Shown here: positions 1 to 9,423 of the stretch, piece by piece
Numbering within the stretch: position 1 is the stretch's first letter
Layout of the letters: each line of letters begins with the position of its first letter
Assembly (NCBI RefSeq): GCF_019649055.1
Contig: NW_026570690.1
Location: forward strand, 1 to 18,575
Direction of reading: 5' to 3'
From: Paramacrobiotus metropolitanus
Lineage: Eukaryota > Tardigrada > Eutardigrada > Parachela > Macrobiotidae
Length of the DNA: 18,575 nt
Notes under the pieces: model-generated
The model's input: the letters and a program-made list of their open reading frames with translations, nothing else
Told to the model about the DNA's origin: nothing
The model's database searches: none
Translations under genes and position numbers: made by a program

Positions 1-456
1 GAAGCCTACACCGGTCCAACAAGAAACCCGACCGACCTTCGGATTTCTGCCGTGAGTTGTATCGCCACCACGGGTCCGGAGGAGAACGCGGGACCGGAGA
101 CATCCACACCGGACACCCCCGAGGCGCAGCCACTGACCCCAATAGGGTCTTGTGCGGAAAGGGCACTGGGACGGTACGAGACCGGGTCCTTCGCAGGGGC
201 TCGGACTCCCGCCCAGAGGCATGTCAGGCCGGTCGCCATGGCAGCCTACGAGATGGCAGCCAGCGACAGCCCAGCTTCCGGTGTGCTGACTCACACACGG
301 AGTCGCACTCGCTATCGTACGCCGTATCGGCCTCGACTCAGGCTCAGCTACGCCTTGCCACACCTACGGCTTGTCTCCGGCCAATCAGCGTTCGTTCACA
401 TGTTGGATCTGCCCAGTGCTGCCGATAGGCATTTTTCTATGTTACGGCTCATTTAG
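1..456 (+). CDS. Partial GC-rich open frame, unidentified
   Basis: A frame open from the first base runs about 151 codons to a TAG at 454-456, so any start lies outside the window. Codons over roughly the first 300 bases favour G or C in the third position and purines in the first, which suggests coding in this frame rather than in the two overlapping open frames. The product is rich in Pro, Thr, Ser, Ala and Arg, with an Arg/Tyr-rich stretch near residues 100-120. I see no recognisable domain and no alignment to the N-terminal half of CDC23, the next gene on this strand. It could be the 3' end of a host gene, an exon, or the tail of a retroelement. An inverted-repeat element begins only 18 bases after the stop. 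The GC content falls sharply at about 430. Identity is unknown and the coding status is only moderately supported. Confidence 0.35.
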   Translation, partial: EAYTGPTRNPTDLRISAVSCIATTGPEENAGPETSTPDTPEAQPLTPIGSCAERALGRYETGSFAGARTPAQRHVRPVAMAAYEMAASDSPASGVLTHTRSRTRYRTPYRPRLRLSYALPHLRLVSGQSAFVHMLDLPSAADRHFSMLRLI

Positions 457-473
457 CCGCTCATTCCTGTTTA

Positions 474-1699
474 AGCCCAAGTTATACTTCCATCAAGCGA
501 GCCAAATGATCATCATTTAGCGTCATTTCACTGATGCGCATTCATACTCGAATGAAGGAATGTGGTCAATCGTTGTCATTTAAGTATAAACACACCTCCC
601 TGAAAACTGATACCTGACGCCGATCATGCAAAAATGACACTGAATGATAACGAAAATTGACGAAATAGTCGTGTTCATTCTGTCATGTATCATGTGTCAG
701 GTTTCAACGGTTTTTCGAAGAACTCTTGCAAGAACACTTCCGTAATTGTATTTGAAGATGTTCGCTGAGACCCTGCAACTGTGAAATGAGTCAAAAACGG
801 CAGTCTTTATGCAAATGCAATGACTGAACTCAAGAAATTCTTTCTGATGTAATTAAGGATAGAAAAGCATAACCATACAGTATTTTGTGATATCAAATAT
901 CAAAGCATATTAATGATATTGTACTGTTTTGTGAAAGGATACACTTTTGTAGAGGGCGACCGCCCTGAGTAGTCGTTACCGTCAACCGCCCACGGTAGCG
1001 GCAAGCGGCGATAGAGGCACCCGCCCACGTTACGGTTGTGTACTGCCGCCCACGGGGGCGGGCTACTCAACTATGGCGTGCCGACATTAGACGTATGGCA
1101 AGCCGGAAAATAACAAATACGGCTCGGGGGTGAAAATAGGGCATGTTTTGCTATGCGCCGCTATCTATCAAGTTTTACAACGTATAAGAATCAATCATTC
1201 TAAGTAATCAAACATATTTCTTGTGATTTTACATAGTACGAAATCTTGATAATATTGCATGCTCGGTGTCACAGTAAGAACTAACTGTAAGTACAGAAAA
1301 TCTTATGCTTTTGCCATTGGTTATTGCAGCTCTTTTCTTCCTAAATTATTACGTGTGCCGTTTATTAATTGCACTTTCTTCTCATTCCCACTACGAAAGG
1401 CAATGGTAAAATCCTACAACTCACAAAAACTTCGCATTCAAGCAATTTTAATTTAAAAATATCGAGGAAAAATATTCTGGATATAATGGATAATACGAGC
1501 AACCTGATTAGCGGCATGAGACGGTTAGTTCATACTCTGCGCGTCAAGCGTGTCTTGTATTCATGCAACATTTGCCATCATGTTTCCGGCATCATTCACA
1601 TGTTTCCACCTTCATTTAACTGATGCCACATGTTAAATGAAAATGAAAGCGCATGATCGTCAGCTTCATTTCTCATCAGGTGGAAGTATAACTTGGGCT
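474..1699. mobile_element. Non-autonomous DNA element with 19-bp terminal inverted repeats
   Basis: Bases 474-492 (AGCCCAAGTTATACTTCCA) recur as an exact reverse complement at 1681-1699. The outer flanks are similar (TTTA before the left end, TTAG after the right), compatible with a short target duplication of uncertain length. Subterminal stretches at both ends share ATCAT, CATTT and GATGCGC-like words in inverted order, suggesting longer diverged inverted repeats. No transposase-like frame is visible inside; the two small open frames at 1259-1623 look like chance. A GC-rich patch with repeated CCGCCCACG lies in the middle. The superfamily is not assignable from these ends. Confidence 0.55.
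955..1069. repeat. GC-rich patch with three CCGCCCACG repeats and short hairpins
   Basis: Within AT-rich sequence, a block of about 115 bases is strongly GC-rich. The nonamer CCGCCCACG occurs at 986-994, 1021-1029 and 1046-1054, each followed by a G-rich half such as GTAGCGG or GGGGCGG, so each copy can fold on itself. A short hairpin GGGCG-AC-CGCCC starts the patch. TGAGTAG near 966-972 is inverted as CTACTCA at 1063-1069, so the patch may be a small nested insertion. No coding signal was seen. Confidence 0.5.
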
Positions 1700-2940
1700 T
1701 TAGTCATGATTTTTCTCTCACGCTGGCCACTTGCCATGCGTTATGCCCATGCTTTATCATTGTACACAATAAAGCTTCATTACTCACTATCGTGAGCCCT
1801 CTGTATTGTGCTGCTGATAGTGGTAATTAACAATACTTTGTAAGAGCTAGATTAGCAGGTGTAAATACTTCCATTTCGATTCGCGCTATCAGTTTTTATT
1901 ACATACCGCTAGCAGCCTAGCACGAAAACCGAGGTAATGAGGACCTACAGATCATCTCTAAACTTAAAAATAATTAACTGTCATACCAGCCGTTTCAGAA
2001 ACGGAAGCCGAGAACATTTAGCGCACATAAGCCTCGTACGATACCACGTGAAGTGGTTTGTATTAAATCGTAAATGTGCTTAAGTACGAAGCAATGCATT
2101 GGCCATAGGCTATAACATAGCAAATTTAAACTTCTAAATTCTGTTTGGCCACGCCCTACTAACCATGGCAGATGAAACTATTTTTTTAAGCATACCCTAG
2201 TGTTACTCTGCAGTCCTGCAAAAAAACGAAATTTTTCTGAGAGGGGGGCCGGTAACGCTGCCCTGGTAAATTACAAAAGTAAGCCCCTGAAGTTTAAGAT
2301 TTGTTGAATGTTAAATAAGTGTATTCTATAATTACGCATATTTCCACAATAACAGACGGTGAGTTTCGTAGCGGAGTGACTAGTAAACATGCAATGGTTA
2401 TACCTTGTCGCATTTATTAAAAGCCGTGTTGTCAGAAGCGGAAATCTGCAGATCCTGTAATCGTTGATTGAACTAATTTTGCTTGTAACGTTTTTCATAA
2501 TTGGTATACATATTAAATAAATATTACAGAAACAGGTGGCATACGAATAATACTCGTAACTCAACGCTGGATCTGATTTAAAATAAAATTGTTGTGAATC
2601 TAATAATAAGCGATTAATCAAATACAAATTTTCTGACGCACCAGCCGTAAATGGTCGTATGTGCCTCTCTTTTTACCATTAAAAGCGCAAATTAATAATT
2701 TGCTACAAATGTAATTGAACTTTCCATTAGGATCCGTTCCGACTAACGAGGAAAATGCAGTTGCAAAATTGAACAGCTTTGTGTAAAACGTTGATTGAGT
2801 GTGTTAAAGACCGTCGGATATCCCGAGCGACATCGTAGCAGAGTGGCAAACACATTTAGCTCGAAATGATGTCAACGCGGCATGAGAAAAAAACTAAAAT
2901 TACTTCGCTTGTGTAGATATTTATATTTTTTACGTTGTTT
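1700..2940. other. AT-rich non-coding stretch
   Basis: I see no gene, RNA gene or clear repeat here. The minus-strand open frame at 2271-2627 has no recognisable domain and AT-driven composition, and I treat it as chance. The stretch most likely belongs to an upstream intron of CDC23, because the exon starting at 3214 begins in the middle of that protein and no earlier CDC23 exon is visible in the window. Confidence 0.4.
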
Positions 2941-3200
2941 TTTCTATTCTAAGCGGTTTGAGATTCTTGTAATTGTAATAATTGACACGTTTATTGGGCA
3001 GCACGAGCTGCAGATAATCGTTTGTATAAATTATTTTTCTTTTCGGCTTGAAAACTGTGCAAACACAGTCGATCATTTTACCCAAGATAATTGTTTTACA
3101 TTTCATTTGCTTTGTGAGCGGTTGGAGATTTTTATACGTAATTTGTTTCATACCGATTCTCTTGCCAGCACTAGCTGCAAATAATCGTTTGTATAAATTG
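2941..3200. repeat. Diverged tandem duplication, unit about 166 bp, upstream of the CDC23 exon
   Basis: Two copies align: the left at about 2941-3033 and the right at about 3106-3200. Shared landmarks are AGCGGTT(T/G)GAGATT at 2952 and 3117, and AGCTGCA(G/A)ATAATCG followed by TTTGTATAAATT at 3006 and 3173. The offset is 165-167 bases throughout. The right copy ends directly at the pyrimidine tract and AG of the exon acceptor, while the left copy leads into a T-rich tract that lacks the AG. Confidence 0.7.
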
Positions 3201-3213
3201 TGTCTCTTGACAG

Positions 3214-4494
3214 ACGCGGCTGGCGCGTTTAGCGCGAGATCTGCACGAGATTGACCGGTTGGCGGCGGAGACGAACGTGGCGGTGGGTAACTACCTGGGT
3301 CTGCGCGACCAGCACGACCGCGCCGTCGAGCACTTGACACTAGCGCTGCGCGGCTGCCCCGATCTGCCGCAGGCCTGGCTCTTCCTGGGGCACGAGTACT
3401 TGGAGCTGAAGAACCAGCCGCGGGCGGTGGCCTGCCTGCAGCGGGCCGTGCAGGTCGACCCGCGGGATTACAGGGCCTGGTTCGGACTAGGGAAGGTGCA
3501 CGAGAGCGCAAAGTACTCTGACCATGTGTACTTCCAGCGATCAGCTGACAACGCCTTCCACGACCCCAAGCCCTGGTGTGCGCTCGGGGACGTCTTCGTC
3601 AAACTCAACCAACCGGATGACGCCGCTCGCGCCTACTGGCAGGTACGAACCTACGTTGGTTATTTTCCTTCCATTTCTTTGTCGCCGTTGCGCCAATCAT
3701 TACAAATACTTATTTTTTTTACTACATTTATTTTGTAAAATCATTAGCTTGTTATCTTATTTTATTACAATCTACGTGTGTTTATTCTAGCGTGTGTTTT
3801 GTTGAAAAGTACAACACAAGGTTTCTGAAAATATTTTTATTTCGGTAAATTTCTATGACTATCGTTGGTTTCACCGTTCCACCGGCAAATAGCATGGATT
3901 TTTTTATTTATTTATATGTTATGAACAGTCTGGTACTGGTTTAACATTTAGTGTAAACATAAGCCGCCTGCCGGCCCTGTCGTAATGGGAAGCTGTATGT
4001 ATATAGGAAACACAGGCCACTGATACGGTCCTTCTGTTTTGCAGTCGTACCAGAACGGTGACAAGGAGGACGGCGCCATTGGGAAATTAGGCCGGGTGTT
4101 GAGCAAGAGCGATGTTGCAAAGGCGGCCATCGCGTTCCAGCGCTACATCGCCGCCTGCGAGGAGGGGCTCGTCAAAGGCCAGGAGGACGTTAATCGCAGT
4201 GCTTTCGCGACGGAGCTGGGCGAGGCCTACCTCTTCCTGGCGAGAATGCAGCTGGAGGCGGGGAACACGGCGGAGGCCAGGACCTGGGCGAGGAAGGCGA
4301 TGGTGGTCAGCGGGATGGCCAAGGCCGTCTCCGAGTTCCTTTTGCGCGTCGACGGGAAGACGGAGCACGAGCGCAGCGTCCACAGCGACGCCAGCGCCAT
4401 GGATCTCAACGTCACCGACCACTCCGCGGGGGCGGGCATGGAGGGCCTCATCAGTGACGACGAGGAGAACCTCCCCTCCACCCTTGCCAGCTAA
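3214..4494 (+). CDS. CDC23: CDC23/APC8, anaphase-promoting complex TPR subunit, last two exons
   Basis: The two exons join in phase 0: 3214-3642 (acceptor CTCTTGACAG, donor CAG|GTACGA) and 4045-4494 (acceptor TTTTGCAG, stop TAA). Together they encode 292 residues, the C-terminal half of a protein that is about 600 residues in animals. The start of the fragment (LARDLHEID, then AVGNYLGLRDQHDRA) matches the conserved LAHNLCEID / GNYYSLRSQHEKA block of CDC23. Further matches are GHEYLELKNQPRAV, DYRAWFGLGKVHE, ALGDVFVKLNQ and the YIAACEEG helix. These are successive TPR repeats forming the superhelical scaffold of the APC/C ubiquitin ligase, which drives mitotic exit in the nucleus and cytosol. 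The segment after WFGLGKVHE appears about two residues shorter than in the human protein. The C-terminus ends in an acidic tail (SDDEENL). GC content is far above the flanks. Earlier exons lie outside the window. Family assignment is confident; expression is inferred from intact frames and splice sites. Confidence 0.93.
3643..4044 (+). other. CDC23 intron, phase 0, 402 bp
   Basis: The intron is defined by GTACGA at 3643 and a CTTCTGTTTTGCAG acceptor ending at 4044. It is AT-rich with stops in every forward frame, and it separates codons without splitting them. A short G/C-rich piece at about 3960-3985 precedes the acceptor. I see no internal gene or element. Confidence 0.88.
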
Positions 4495-5284
4495 TCTTCC
4501 TTTTTGTTAAACGGCATTTTTTTAAAGTTTTTGTAGTTGTCATGATGACAATTTGTCTGTTTTGCACGTACTGTCTTGGACTGAAACCGTGGAAAAACGC
4601 CAGTTAGCATGCGGTTGAGAACTAAGTGATAAAATCAGCTAACCATGTGCAACGCGAACATGTCCTGTGCGCAGTCGCGTACAAGTGCCAGCACTCCGGA
4701 AGCGGTCATTTTTTCAGTAGACGTTAAATCGAAGCATCTACCGTGCTTTTTTATTCTGCATTCACTGCATTGTACACAGATTTCGGTCATAACGGAATAC
4801 TTCGGCAAAAGTGGCTTTGGTTTATAGATACGGTTTAAACTTTAAACTGTACGCAATACTACGCGTCCTGTGAATTAAAGCACACGAAGATACGCCCAGT
4901 TTGGTCGCTTTAAACGAAATGTGAGCGGAAACCATAAGCTAAGTGCGTGTCGCTTTTCCGCGGTCATCAAGAGTATGCTAGAAAAGGGAAACCCGGCTGT
5001 TAAAACGCACAAAAATCTGTCCCCGCACAAAAATCTGTCCCAACAGCGGTACTGTAAATCATTCTAATGTGCAGGCAAAATCGTTCTGTACATTACATTA
5101 GTGCACGTTCCTTGTGCACACGGAGCGGCAGTCTCACATTCGTTCACATCTGTTCGGCAGAAGAAATGCAGAAGCTGTGGGTGTTTTATCTTGCAAAGTT
5201 ACCGTTGTCAGGTTTCAGTCATCACAGATAATTACGACATAAACGTAGGTGAACGTATGTGTCGTAATCGGTCGTTTGGTTAGA
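4495..5284 (+). other. CDC23 3' flank: probable 3' UTR and spacer
   Basis: No AATAAA follows the CDC23 stop closely. An ATTAAA at 4874-4879 is the best visible polyadenylation signal candidate. Two 60-codon open frames at 4645-4827 and 5101-5283 share a weakly similar segment (FIL, then Q-x-SVIT), which may reflect an old duplication of non-coding sequence rather than genes. Nothing else is recognisable. Confidence 0.4.
5007..5041. repeat. Two tandem copies of an 18-bp unit
   Basis: GCACAAAAATCTGTCCC occurs at 5007-5023 and again at 5025-5041, separated by one C. The copies are identical, so the duplication is recent or conserved. Confidence 0.85.
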
Positions 5285-5364
5285 GGATTACTTGACGAAT
5301 TTATTGATGAGCGAATACAAAGTAAGTAATCTAACATCCACAAAAGAAACATTACATTACGAAT

Positions 5365-8269
5365 TTAACAAACAGCGGAAACAGGCGGCCGAATTACAGA
5401 GAACATTTGATCTAAATTAGCCGTGGCTGGTGCCGTTCCCAGGATGGATGCCGCGTTTCCCCGTTGGACTTCGATGCTGAACCTCTGGCGCAGATATTCC
5501 GTTGCACGTACCTCGCCTGTTTCCTGACGAATCATCTTGCCCACTTCAGTGATTAGCTGGGATGCTCCCGGTCCGAGTGGTCCTAATGTCTCAACGCCCA
5601 CCGCACGGAACAGGTAGTCCTGCGTGATGTTCTGGTACTTCCCAATTTTCTTCCGTTCGGCCTGAGCCGCTGCTGCGCCGGCTTGCGTGGATGTTGCTGC
5701 GATATGTGATAAGGCCATTGTACACACACATGTCACATCCCATGTTAACATCTTGCCTCGTTCCCATGGCACTAAGGTGACTCCATCTGGGCGTTTGCCG
5801 TTGGTTCGCGATAAACCCTAAGGCTCGAGTTCAGTCTCAATGGTGGCGGAGGCGAAGGCTCGTTTGAGCGTCGCGTTTAAGCTGCTGTGTCGTGACTTCC
5901 GGCCCCGACTTTTCTTACAGCTCAAGCCGTGGTAGCCTCGTGCGTCCACCCATTCACTGCAAATGCATCGGTGCGGAGTAACGATCGCTGTTCCAAGACG
6001 CAGGCCAACAGCGATTCTTAATGCAGAGTCGTTCAGCAGATTTCCCAGTGATGCAGCTGGAAGTGCATCCAGCCATGCTCCGTTGTCCTTGGTGCTAACA
6101 CCCAGAAGCCGTGCTTGGCTAGAAATGTCGGACTGGGCCTTTTCAGAAAGCATCTTTACGGAAGTTTGGATGACTGGTTCATCCCACATTTTCTGAAATT
6201 TTCGGGCTTCCACAGCTGGAAGATCGGCTTCCGTTACACGCTGCCACTCAGCTTCGGCGGTGCCGCAGTACACTTCCGGATCGAAGTCGGTTATTTCGGT
6301 TGCCAGTCGGGTCACTGAGTAAGCCGAGGCCAAGAAGGCCGGAAGAGCAAGCTTCTTAATACTCCGGATACCGAGACCACCTTCTGCAACTAGAAGGGAT
6401 GCCTGCACCCAGTTCACGTCGGTGATGTTCACGTTGGTGATTGCCGAAAGGCATTCACGAATCATTACGTCAAATTCGGTCAGTAGTCCTCTCTGTAGAT
6501 AACACCGAGCAGTGCGCAACTTATATGTCATTCTTACCGGTCCCATGCTGCATTTCAGTAGGTACAGGGCGTGATGAGCCGGTAGTAATTTCAGTCGCCG
6601 CACAATTCGGGCAATTTGTGCTGTCGCTGTGGTAAGCGCCCCCGCCACGGCAGCATCGTGGAGTGGAGCGCCCAAGTACTGCAGCTCGCCCAACTGTGGG
6701 CACTGGAGATCGGGAAAAGACTGGAGGAAGGCTGTGATAACAGTCTGGCGTTCATCTTCGGTGCCTCCCACAACAACCAATTCGCATTTCGCGATATTCA
6801 ACGCCAGGCCGCGCATTTCCAGCTCTTCCTTTAGGAAACACAGGTCGTCGTAGACGTCATCTGGGTCACCACCAAGCGCGTCATCGTCGAGGAAACTTTC
6901 TTTTAACTTCGATTTGAGGTTTTTATGTGGGCCGATTGTTGCTAGACAGTACAGTAGCGGGCCGAGGGGATCGCCTTGCTGTATGCCCGCTTGCGACGAA
7001 ATTTGGTAGCCACCATGGAGCAGTACTGACGGTTCACCGTAGCACTGGCGCACGTACAGTGAGTATGTTGGTAAAAACTCTTCTGTAGCTTCCAAAATGC
7101 GATTCCTGTCGAGAGAATTGAAGGCATTTTTCACGTCCAGCTTAAGAAAAACCTGCGGTCTGTCTCCGTTTATAGCGTCTTCTATGAAGTAGCGTGCGCC
7201 GTGGACTGCTGCCTCCGCGCCTCCTTTCGTTGCGAAACCCAGTTGGACAGGTTGCAAGACGCTGTTCAGGTGTGATGATCGGAAAGACACGGTGCGAGAC
7301 ATAATCCGTCTGAGTGCCGTACCAACAGCGATAGGGCGAGTACTCCGTCTTTCTTTTAAAGGCGAACAGATTCGCTCCATACAGAATTTTGGCGATTTCA
7401 AGGGTACTCACCTTAGCATGATGTTCGTTACGCCAGCCGAACGAACCGTACAATTTTTTGGTAGTTTCTTGGTTCTTCACTGTTGTCAGATCTTTCAAAT
7501 ACTGCGGCCGCATCCTGTCTGGACCTGCTGCGATCCATTCGGGAACGCGCGGATAGCTTCCAAAATTTCAGCGGGAGACACGGGAGGTGGCAGTGGGGTT
7601 GCGACACCCGAGGGCGGTTGCACATTCGACGGGTTGTGGGGGTGTTTTCCGAGTAGCTGCGAATAGGTATCATCGGATGGCGGCATCACTGACTCTTCAC
7701 TCACCAGCTGCTGTACAGCGCCAGCTACATTTCCGTCCTGAAGCTTGCGACTAACTCGCTTGCGGAGGCGCACTGGATCTTCAGGGTCCGTTGCAGGCTG
7801 TGCCTGCCTGCGTGGTTCTCCCTGATTGGCTTCTGGAGGGTTTTTCTGCTGCAGATTCTGACGTATCACATTGGGGTAAGTCATGTCTGATCTTTCACCA
7901 GGAGCTGCTTTTGGTTGCCCGAGAGTTGCGTAGCTGAACACGAGGAGATCGGTCCATGCTTCGATGGAGTTGCTGGAAGCGACGTTTTCCAGGGTGCTGT
8001 TCAATGCTTCGGCCACAATCACGCGTGTACTTTGGGGATGTGATCTGGTAGATGGACAAGTTCGCGTAGCTCAGCAAGTCGTGCTGGCAAATCTTTTGGC
8101 TGGCTCGCTGTTGGGTGGTGGGGGTGGTACTGCGCCTGGCTTGCTGGGATCGCAGCCGTTGCTCTGCGGCCCGCTTGCAGTACTTGGGGGGCTTTTTGAG
8201 ATGGTTCGCCAGGTAATTTGCGCTGGTAAGGACTGTCTGACACTTCGGACATTGTAGAGGATTCGTCAT
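5365..8269 (-). pseudogene. Reverse transcriptase / restriction-like endonuclease polyprotein, broken
   Basis: Read on the minus strand from ATG at 8269: a C-x2-C-x12-H-x7-C finger (CPKCQTVL...), a linker with PARLAELRELVHLP, then KVSRKL-like and FPNGS segments, MRPQYLKDL, and YGANLFAFK. The main open piece (7401-5818) holds RPIAVGTALRRI, motif A LKLDVKNAFNSL (catalytic Asp near residue 89), motif B GIQQGDPLGPLL, motif C FLDDDALGG (residues 170-178), motif D and motif E QYLGAPL. A C-x-C-x9-H-x3-C zinc motif follows (residues 479-495). After an in-frame TAG at 5820-5818 the same frame continues with GKRPDG and, 15 residues after the PD, TWD, then ends at 5365. That matches the RPD...D endonuclease signature. 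Frame changes occur near 8030-8230, 8025, 7510 and 7370. RT and endonuclease residues are present, but the copy cannot make one protein. Confidence 0.88.
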
Positions 8270-8365
8270 TCTCCTTTCAACAAAACGTTTGGGCAGCGAC
8301 AGATCTGAACGGTAGGAGATCAAAAAAGAGTACTTACGGAGTATAGAACTGTGGGGGCTCGATAA

Positions 8366-8499
8366 CTACGGGGCAACTGCCACGACAGTCTCTGGAGAAA
8401 TTCTCCAGACTAGGCCCCGTAGCCACCCTCCGATACTGGATGAGGGAAATTTTCATCCAGGGGCGATGACATGCCCATTTAAAACAATAAACATTGTTT
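8366..8499 (-). other. Structured leader of the retrotransposon (nested hairpins)
   Basis: About 100 bases upstream of the presumed start there is a 9-bp stem CTACGGGGC (8366-8374) with GCCCCGTAG (8414-8422). Inside it is an 8-bp hairpin CTGGAGAA (8392-8399) / TTCTCCAG (8401-8408), extended by AGT/ACT. Next come an 8-bp hairpin CTGGATGA (8436-8443) / TCATCCAG (8453-8460), a GGGC/GCCC hairpin (8461-8476), and AAACAAT/ATTGTTT (8482-8499). R2-type elements are known to carry a self-cleaving ribozyme in this position. I could not fit a known ribozyme consensus here, so only the structure is asserted. Confidence 0.6.
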
Positions 8500-8750
8500 G
8501 ATAAGGACGAGAATAACATGAAGTTATAAAAAGACTAGTGTGGCAAAGGAAAGCTAATGGTAAGCTGCTAATACTGCTAATTTAGTAAATTAGAATGATA
8601 AACGTCACGAACAATAGTCATTCACAGTACCTAGTTGGTACGCTTTGAGTACAGTACTAAACTTTTATATTTTTAACTTTGGTCTTTGTATTAAAAATTT
8701 TATAATAGTAATTATAATATTCAGTTTTCTCGAATTGAAGTACTGGAAAG

Positions 8751-8789
8751 CTTTGTAACCTTTGCTGGATTACTTTGTAACCTTTGCTG
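8751..8789. repeat. 22-bp tandem duplication at the edge of an EGF exon
   Basis: CTTTGTAACCTTTGCTG occurs at 8751-8767 and 8773-8789, a 22-bp period. The second copy spans the C-terminal codons of the minus-strand EGF exon and its possible GTAATC donor, so the duplication changed this exon end. Upstream, 8500-8750 is AT-rich with no feature seen. Confidence 0.8.
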
Positions 8790-8872
8790 CATTCACACGT
8801 GTAACTTCCGACGGTGTCAGCACAGCGACCGTTCCAAGCACAGACTGGGCTCAGTCATGCATTCGTTGATAT
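8774..8872 (-). pseudogene. Calcium-binding EGF-like exon, one frameshift
   Basis: A TTTTTTGCAG acceptor (minus strand) is followed by AT ATC AAC GAA TGC, the phase-1 start (G|AT...) typical of cbEGF exons of fibrillin-like proteins. It reads (D)INECMTEPSLC. The frame then shifts by one base near 8834 and continues NGRCADTVGSYTCECSKGYK, the canonical second half including the C-x-C pair. The possible donor AAA|GTAATC ends the exon at 8774. The last cysteine is not seen. The D-I-N-E-C motif is the calcium-binding signature. The shift makes it a pseudo-exon unless the read is in error. Its relatives are the other minus-strand EGF remnants up to 11403. Confidence 0.75.
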
Positions 8873-8979
8873 CTGCAAAAAATAATAATTATACCGTTGA
8901 AAAATTTAATTAAGTTACATTTTTCGTACCAGCAGTACCGACGATCTGGATTTTATTGGAATCATCTGGAAGCCTTTGG

Positions 8980-9015
8980 TGCATGTACATACACATGTAT
9001 CTGTACATGTACATG
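8980..9015. repeat. Near-palindromic GCATGTACAT element
   Basis: GCATGTACAT and ATGTACATGC form 10-bp arms around a short, partly symmetrical centre. It lies between two EGF remnants and probably reflects simple alternating sequence. Confidence 0.6.
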
Positions 9016-9104
9016 CTGTATGAATCAGCAAAAACCTAAATGAAGACAAATTAAATGACACGACTTACAGTAGAAACAATAGAAATAATCTCCATAATTC
9101 AACT

Positions 9105-9188
9105 TAACAATGCAGAAACACTTCTGCACTGACCAGATACATCCCTGGGCAAAATTAATATGGCACTCCCAGTTGTCCATCGCTACTG
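9105..9188 (-). pseudogene. Possible EGF-like exon remnant
   Basis: On the minus strand an AAAATCAG acceptor-like site is followed by TA GCG ATG GAC AAC TGG GAG TGC, giving DNWEC-HINFAQG-C-IWSVQK-CFC. The spacing resembles cysteines 1, 2 or 3, 4 and 5 of an EGF domain, and the C-x-C pair is present. A donor-like GTTAAG follows. One of the first cysteines and the glycine after it are missing. It is supported mainly by its position between two better EGF remnants on the same strand. Confidence 0.45.
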
Positions 9189-9423
9189 ATTTTGGTAGGT
9201 AGTATGCCGACAACTTGTCGACGACAAGTGACATCACGGTAGCACGATAGCGGTTCACATACATTTCTGCGTATCACATCCGAAGCCAGTTAACCCAGGA
9301 AAACCGGGTACTGGAAGGGATGGGACTAGAGTCTTGAAAATTGGCAGTCTGGGACAGAAAAATTTAATTAAGAGAAAAATAATTTTTTCAAAATTTCAGC
9401 GACCATAGGTCAAGCAGGAGATG

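Larger units (their letters stand above)
5285..8499 (-). mobile_element. Degenerate RLE-type non-LTR retrotransposon
   Basis: The minus strand carries, in order, a structured leader (8366-8499), a zinc-finger N-terminus, a linker, a reverse transcriptase, a CCHC zinc motif, a restriction-like endonuclease motif, and a short 3' region. That region has an AATAAA on the minus strand (plus 5300-5305) and a short inverted repeat. No LTRs, poly(A) tail or target-site duplication could be recognised, so the ends are estimates. A single reverse transcriptase polyprotein with C-terminal CCHC plus PD...D and N-terminal zinc finger is the architecture of site-specific-type LINEs (R2, NeSL, Hero, Utopia and relatives). 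I cannot place it in a clade without a tree. It lies downstream of CDC23 in the opposite orientation, near EGF remnants that also lie on the minus strand. Confidence 0.85.

Noticed and set aside
4087-4510. Open frames on the minus strand and in another plus frame across CDC23 exon 2 (up to 132 codons)
   Set aside because: They are by-products of GC-rich codons. The CDC23 frame has clear homology and proper splice sites.
4645-5283. Two 60-codon frames with similar C-terminal segments as a small gene pair
   Set aside because: Similarity is limited to about 20 positions, composition is not coding-like, and start contexts do not correspond.
5963-8257. Plus-strand open frames over the retrotransposon
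   Set aside because: They run antisense to recognised RT and linker motifs and show no domain of their own.
8431-8465. Hammerhead ribozyme: CTGGATGA followed by GGGAAA on the plus strand
   Set aside because: The conserved CTGATGA core has an extra base, GAAA is not placed after a stem II, and the stretch is better explained by a plain 8-bp hairpin.
8480-8620. U2 snRNA gene flank as target of the retrotransposon (Utopia-type insertion)
   Set aside because: Sequence next to the estimated 5' end shows no U2 snRNA similarity that I can recognise.
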